In this document: positions 7,901 to 10,878 of the stretch, piece by piece
Layout of the letters: every line of letters starts with the position of its first letter
Numbering within the stretch: position 1 is the first letter of the stretch
DNA from: Saccoglossus kowalevskii
Lineage: Eukaryota > Hemichordata > Enteropneusta > Harrimaniidae
Reading direction: 5' to 3'
Assembly (NCBI RefSeq): GCF_000003605.2
Contig: NW_003109102.1
Location: 166,613-177,490 of the forward strand
Length of the DNA: 10,878 nt
Notes under the pieces: model-generated
The model's database searches: none
What the model was told of the DNA's origin: nothing
What the model saw: the letters and a program-made list of their open reading frames with translations, nothing else
Made by a program: the position numbers and the translations under genes

Positions 7901-7976
7901 TTTGGCTGAGGTTGGCACCTTTGTGTCGTGGACCATTCATCTGAATATTCATTGCTGTGACATTGTCGGCATTGTC
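7901..7976 (-). CDS. TNF-receptor-like gene, exon A: first half of the cysteine-rich domain
   Basis: The exon is 76 bases, entering in phase 1 and leaving in phase 2. The acceptor has an excellent pyrimidine tract (GGTTTTGTTTCTTTTACATAG) and the donor is CCAAA|GTAAGA. It encodes 24 whole codons beginning QCRQCHSNEYSDEWSTTQRC and ending QPQP. C-x2-C, then Tyr-Ser-Asp, then a Cys followed by Q-P is the hallmark of a TNF receptor module (C-x-x-C...YS...C-x-P). A second frame is also open but has no cysteines and does not match exon B. In the full model it is residues 56-79. TNFR modules bind TNF-family ligands; which ligand cannot be inferred here. Confidence 0.85.
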
Positions 7977-8251
7977 CTATGTAAAAGAAACAAAACCAAA
8001 AAAAAACGATTGAGCCAAAGTGCCATAATAGTATATTATGCGTATATCTTAATGCAATAATCCATACATAAAGCTGTTGTATGGCATATATAGGTTAGGT
8101 TTATCAAAGTGCACTGCACGGAGAGGTAGGGCATGTGATATATGTAAATCTGCTTCCAGCATACGCCTTTGTCGTATATAAATAATGGTTTTGTACATTT
8201 ATTTATTTTAAGTTCTTGAGAAGTTCGCTTTTATTATAATGTTCATCACAC
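7977..8251 (-). other. Putative intron between exon 1 and exon A
   Basis: If exon 1 is right, this intron is 275 bases with donor GTGTGA and acceptor TTTTACATAG. It also contains a good acceptor-like CCTACCTCTCCGTGCAG (near 8135). The frames after it either reach a stop codon, or create one when joined to exon A at the nearby GTATGG, so no extra exon is proposed. Confidence 0.35.
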
Positions 8252-8414
8252 TCGTCAGTAATGGTGTATGTACATATGTCCCGAAACACTTGCAGCGGTA
8301 TTGACATATATATATATATATATATTTCTTTGAATCTCTATTACTAGTCTGAGTTTGAATATAATATGTAAAGGACAAGATCTTAAACAAACAAATAAAC
8401 AACACAAACTTCAT
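8252..8414 (-). CDS. TNF-receptor-like gene, candidate exon 1: signal peptide and partial cysteine-rich segment
   Basis: ATG at 8414 (G at -3) opens 54 codons starting MKFVLFICLFKILSFTYY, a plausible signal peptide. A short polar stretch follows, then YIYIYI encoded by a TA microsatellite, then C-x3-C-x-C-x2-G-T-Y, which resembles the end of a TNFR module. The donor GA|GTGTGA is weak but in phase 1, the phase required by exon A; the split codon A|GA gives Arg, reading LLT-R-QCRQC. An alternative, also phase 1, is GTAATA after 8345, which would keep only 23 codons of signal peptide and skip the TA segment. If the true first exons lie elsewhere, additional modules could be missing from the model. 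A TATA-like TTATATAG on the minus strand lies at about 8705-8712. Confidence 0.4.
8306..8325. repeat. TA microsatellite inside candidate exon 1
   Basis: Twenty bases of alternating AT. In the candidate exon 1 frame they encode alternating Tyr and Ile. Their presence lowers confidence in that exon, or would make the protein length-polymorphic. Confidence 0.9.
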
Positions 8415-9440
8415 TTCAACGGGCCCTTTTCTGACGTTATTTCGTGCGTAGTAGAATACTTATTAGTTAATAATACTAACGGAATGATGAAATAATGACG
8501 AAAATACTTATTGTCAGAGCATTGGCTCATATTGTCTTTCGACAGATTCGCTACAACAATTGCCGTAACTAAGTAGTATGTGTTTACTAGGCAACAAATA
8601 ATATATCCTAGACTCAAGTATCCACCGAGATATCTAGGAGAGAGCCACGATACTTGTATTTTCAATTCAAATTAGTGTTTTAATTCTCATTGTTTCCCCC
8701 CGACCTATATAACATTGGCATTTAGAACAGTGAACGCCGTGACTGGAGACAAAAACAAGACTGCTGGATTTCTCGTTCTCAGCGAAATCTCGGCGGCCAT
8801 TCAGATTTGTGTCTGTTCTAGTCTTGACATCATTGAGAAAAACATATATAGCTCTTAACAACTATTTTCGTAACTAACTAAAAAAAAAAAATTAAGAATA
8901 TTTTGTTTGGTTTTCTAGTCTTTTTTACTGGAGACGTTTGGCGCTACTCCATGTCAAGTCTACGTTCACCCAATTTCGCCTGTTATTACCAAATGTAATT
9001 TGTTGCTCATTAGCATACCTCGCAGCAGCTGTGACAGGCTTTTCAAAAGCGAGTTACATTTCACCTAGTCACACTACCACAGTAATGTATTGTACGAGTA
9101 GTTTTATCAATGCCATCATCCCGTAAGGAATTGCCTAGGGCGATGACTGGTCATATACAATATTTACTTACAGTTTTATTAACCGATTAATAATAACATT
9201 TAATACAGAATAAGTTAACTTTATTATGATTCAACAATCAAGTCGTTTCATGTTAACGCTACAAATGCATTATAAATCATTGGTACAATTAGTAAACAAA
9301 CTCAAGATGACACTTCCTGATATATTGGTTGATTGAATTGTCTAGCAACGGAATTCGATACTCGCATTGATTACAGATTACTAGTACAGGCGCATACAAA
9401 CAAATAGTTGGTCTGTCTGAGATTTAAAAAAAATGTTTAA
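8415..9440. other. No supported gene; putative 5' flank of the receptor gene
   Basis: Two minus-strand ORFs (8411-8665 and 8667-8861) start at TTG and are not recognisable. A 12-base A run lies at 8880-8891. A good acceptor ending at 8743 precedes a short HCSKCQC-encoding segment, but its only donor is the poor GTCGGG. A strong GTAAGT donor near 9172 on the minus strand has no open frame before it. Confidence 0.45.
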
Positions 9441-10857
9441 TACAAATTCTTCTTTCTTATTTAACAGATAATAAGAAACTCATCCGTTGGATAAACAAGA
9501 CTTTATTCTGTCAAGAATAACGTCAAAGTGGTGACCATGGTAACACAAGTATTCTACGGACGCATTTACGCTGACACTTGACTTTTTCTGATCATTGAAC
9601 ATTTAAGGTTCGCCTGTCTTTTTCGCTTACAGGTAATAGTAGCGGACGAGCCTGGGAGAACAGATGAAACTGTGTCACATTGGTTAAGTGTGTTTGCGCG
9701 TTGATATCATACGAAGGTGACCCCGGTCACTTGTATCGATTTCGGCAACGGGATGTTATGTTTCAAGCACGCACCTAATACCACGTGGTCACAGCATCAC
9801 TGTTTAGAAATGACATTCATTGTGCTAATGAATGCACAGGCCGTTTCTGTTGGTGCATCGACATATTGTATACGTATTGTGACAGATGATTGCACGTTGC
9901 AAAAATTGAAATGAAACCAGGACGGGTGAAACAGTTAGTATGGCTGATAATGCTATAATTTGTGCAGTAAATTGATGTTACCAGGGCGACAGGTCAGGCA
10001 AATGATGTATCCTGATGCATTGCCACAGTTAGTGGTTTATATCACAGTCCCTCTGTGTTTATATGTTGGCCTCTAAAAATGGTTCCCATATTGTCACGTG
10101 TTCTTCTGATATCCGTACGATTGATTGGTTTGCACATTTGCCACCAGTTGTGATGTCACGTGACATGTGTTTGTTCGCTTTTTTTTTTTTTCGTGATTTT
10201 ATCAACACCACCCAATAGTGCTCAAAATATCCACCCGCCGCGCCAGGATTTGGTAGGTCTATTCGAATTTGATAAGACTGGCGATCTGCCCTTTTCGCGT
10301 GGCAAATATGATATTGAATTTGATGGACATTGTGTGAACCGCCAGAGACCTTTAAAATACAATATACTGACAGATTCATTTCGACATGTTCTCTCAATAT
10401 AATTTATCGCACTGTCAGTTAGCCGGCCCGGTTGAGAGTAAAGATTATTATGAGCTCAAAACTACTCGACTGCCGACGATTGTTAACACACCTTCGACGT
10501 ACAAGGGATTACACAAACTCTGGAAACGTTATCGACGCGTTTTATTGCAGCAAACATTGTGTCGACCTCGATCCTTGGGTCACTGAATCAGCTATTTCGC
10601 TATTAATACAAATGCCATACGAAATCAATCATTGTCGTCGTGTCTCGGTCTCCAATGAATACTGAGACGCTATAAAAGTCACGTTTCTGGAATAGATTGT
10701 TAATGCCCATATGATTACATTCCACGACGCCGTAAATCAACATCGATGTTTGGTGTTCAAGATATCTTTCCGATTGTGTTCGCTGTTAACCGTGTAATCT
10801 AGTGACAATTCAACGACCATACAATAAGGTGCGAGTTCAAGTTGTAATAAAATTGAA
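9441..10857. other. Unassigned region with splice-like sites and short ORFs
   Basis: Plus-strand acceptors with good pyrimidine tracts end at about 9466 (TCTTTCTTATTTAACAG) and 9632 (TCTTTTTCGCTTACAG). The second is followed by an open segment of about 22 codons, VIVADEPGRTDETVSHWLS and on. A plus frame at about 10200-10402 has reasonable composition (QDLVGLFEFDKTGDLP) but begins at GTG and shows no family signature. A 13-base T run lies at 10179-10191. I could not link these pieces into a gene with consistent phases. Confidence 0.35.
10153..10166. promoter_or_regulatory. 14-bp perfect palindrome centred on CACGTG
   Basis: ATGTCACGTGACAT is self-complementary and contains GTCACGTGAC, the form of E-box bound by USF and MiT/TFE family factors. 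A second CACGTG lies about 60 bases upstream (near 10095). No adjacent gene start was identified. Confidence 0.4.
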
Positions 10858-10878
10858 ATATATATATATATATATATA
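10858..10878. repeat. TA microsatellite at the window end
   Basis: Alternating TA to the last base; it continues beyond the window. Confidence 0.9.

Noticed and set aside
8705-8742. Minus-strand segment encoding HCSKCQCYI after a fine acceptor, as an upstream receptor exon
   Set aside because: The phase at its end would fit exon A, but the only donor is GTCGGG, and the segment is very short and lies upstream of the better ATG exon.
9450-9700. Plus-strand terminal exons after two good acceptors
   Set aside because: Each is followed by a short open stretch ending in a stop, with no donor or family evidence linking them.
9972-10002. Minus-strand segment reading YIICLTCRPG before a GTAACA donor, TNFR-like by eye
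   Set aside because: An in-frame stop lies just upstream and the only usable acceptor (GCATCAG) lacks a pyrimidine tract; a related degenerate copy next to it suggests chance or repeat origin.
10059-10397. Minus-strand 112-codon ORF
   Set aside because: No ATG-supported gene structure, no domain, and a lysine run from the T tract; it mirrors the plus-strand ORF.
10160-10402. Plus-strand ORF with QDLVGLFEFDKTGDLP
   Set aside because: It starts at GTG, is no longer than other random ORFs here, matches no family I know, and the following frames do not join in phase.

Overview
The window looks like nuclear DNA of an animal, most likely a non-vertebrate metazoan. It is AT-rich (GC near 37% by eye), keeps ordinary CpG, has short coding exons flanked by GT-AG splice sites with pyrimidine tracts, and carries minisatellites and TA microsatellites. 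No prokaryotic operon, RNA gene, CRISPR array or complete transposon was seen. Species and phylum cannot be fixed from the sequence. Main result: spread over the minus strand between about 8414 and 2949 is a multi-exon gene for a small type I membrane receptor of the TNF receptor superfamily. Four exons are well supported: A (7976-7901), B (7058-6985), C (4934-4617) and D (3193-2949). All have canonical splice sites and compatible phases (1/2, 2/1, 1/1, 1/stop). A plus B form a TNFR-type cysteine-rich domain with spacing C-x2-C-x14-C-x5-C-x18-C. C gives a glycosylated stalk, the transmembrane helix and a basic stop-transfer. D gives a cytoplasmic tail without a death domain that ends in a class I PDZ-binding-like motif. 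A likely but less certain first exon (8414-8252) gives a signal peptide and three more cysteines. The full model is 291 residues, close to the size of vertebrate CD40. None of the exons is obvious from open reading frames alone: the longest ORFs run into introns, and one of them gains a false membrane segment from a pyrimidine tract. Inside the 2.05 kb intron between B and C are a 35-bp minisatellite whose unit contains a nuclear-receptor-like DR1 sequence, and a possible alternative start: CCAAT/CRE/TATA-like motifs followed by a second signal-peptide exon (5649-5604) that ends in a perfect GTGAGT donor and would join exon C in phase, giving a receptor without the cysteine-rich domain. Layout: 1-642 is a 30-bp minisatellite cut by the window edge; 643-2340 has no convincing gene, only promoter-like CCAAT/ETS motifs; 2345-2948 is the probable 3' untranslated region, crossed by an ETS/NRF1 promoter-like element on the opposite strand; 2949-8414 is the receptor gene; 8415-10878 is mostly non-coding, with isolated splice-like sites and short ORFs that I could not assemble into a gene, ending in a TA microsatellite.
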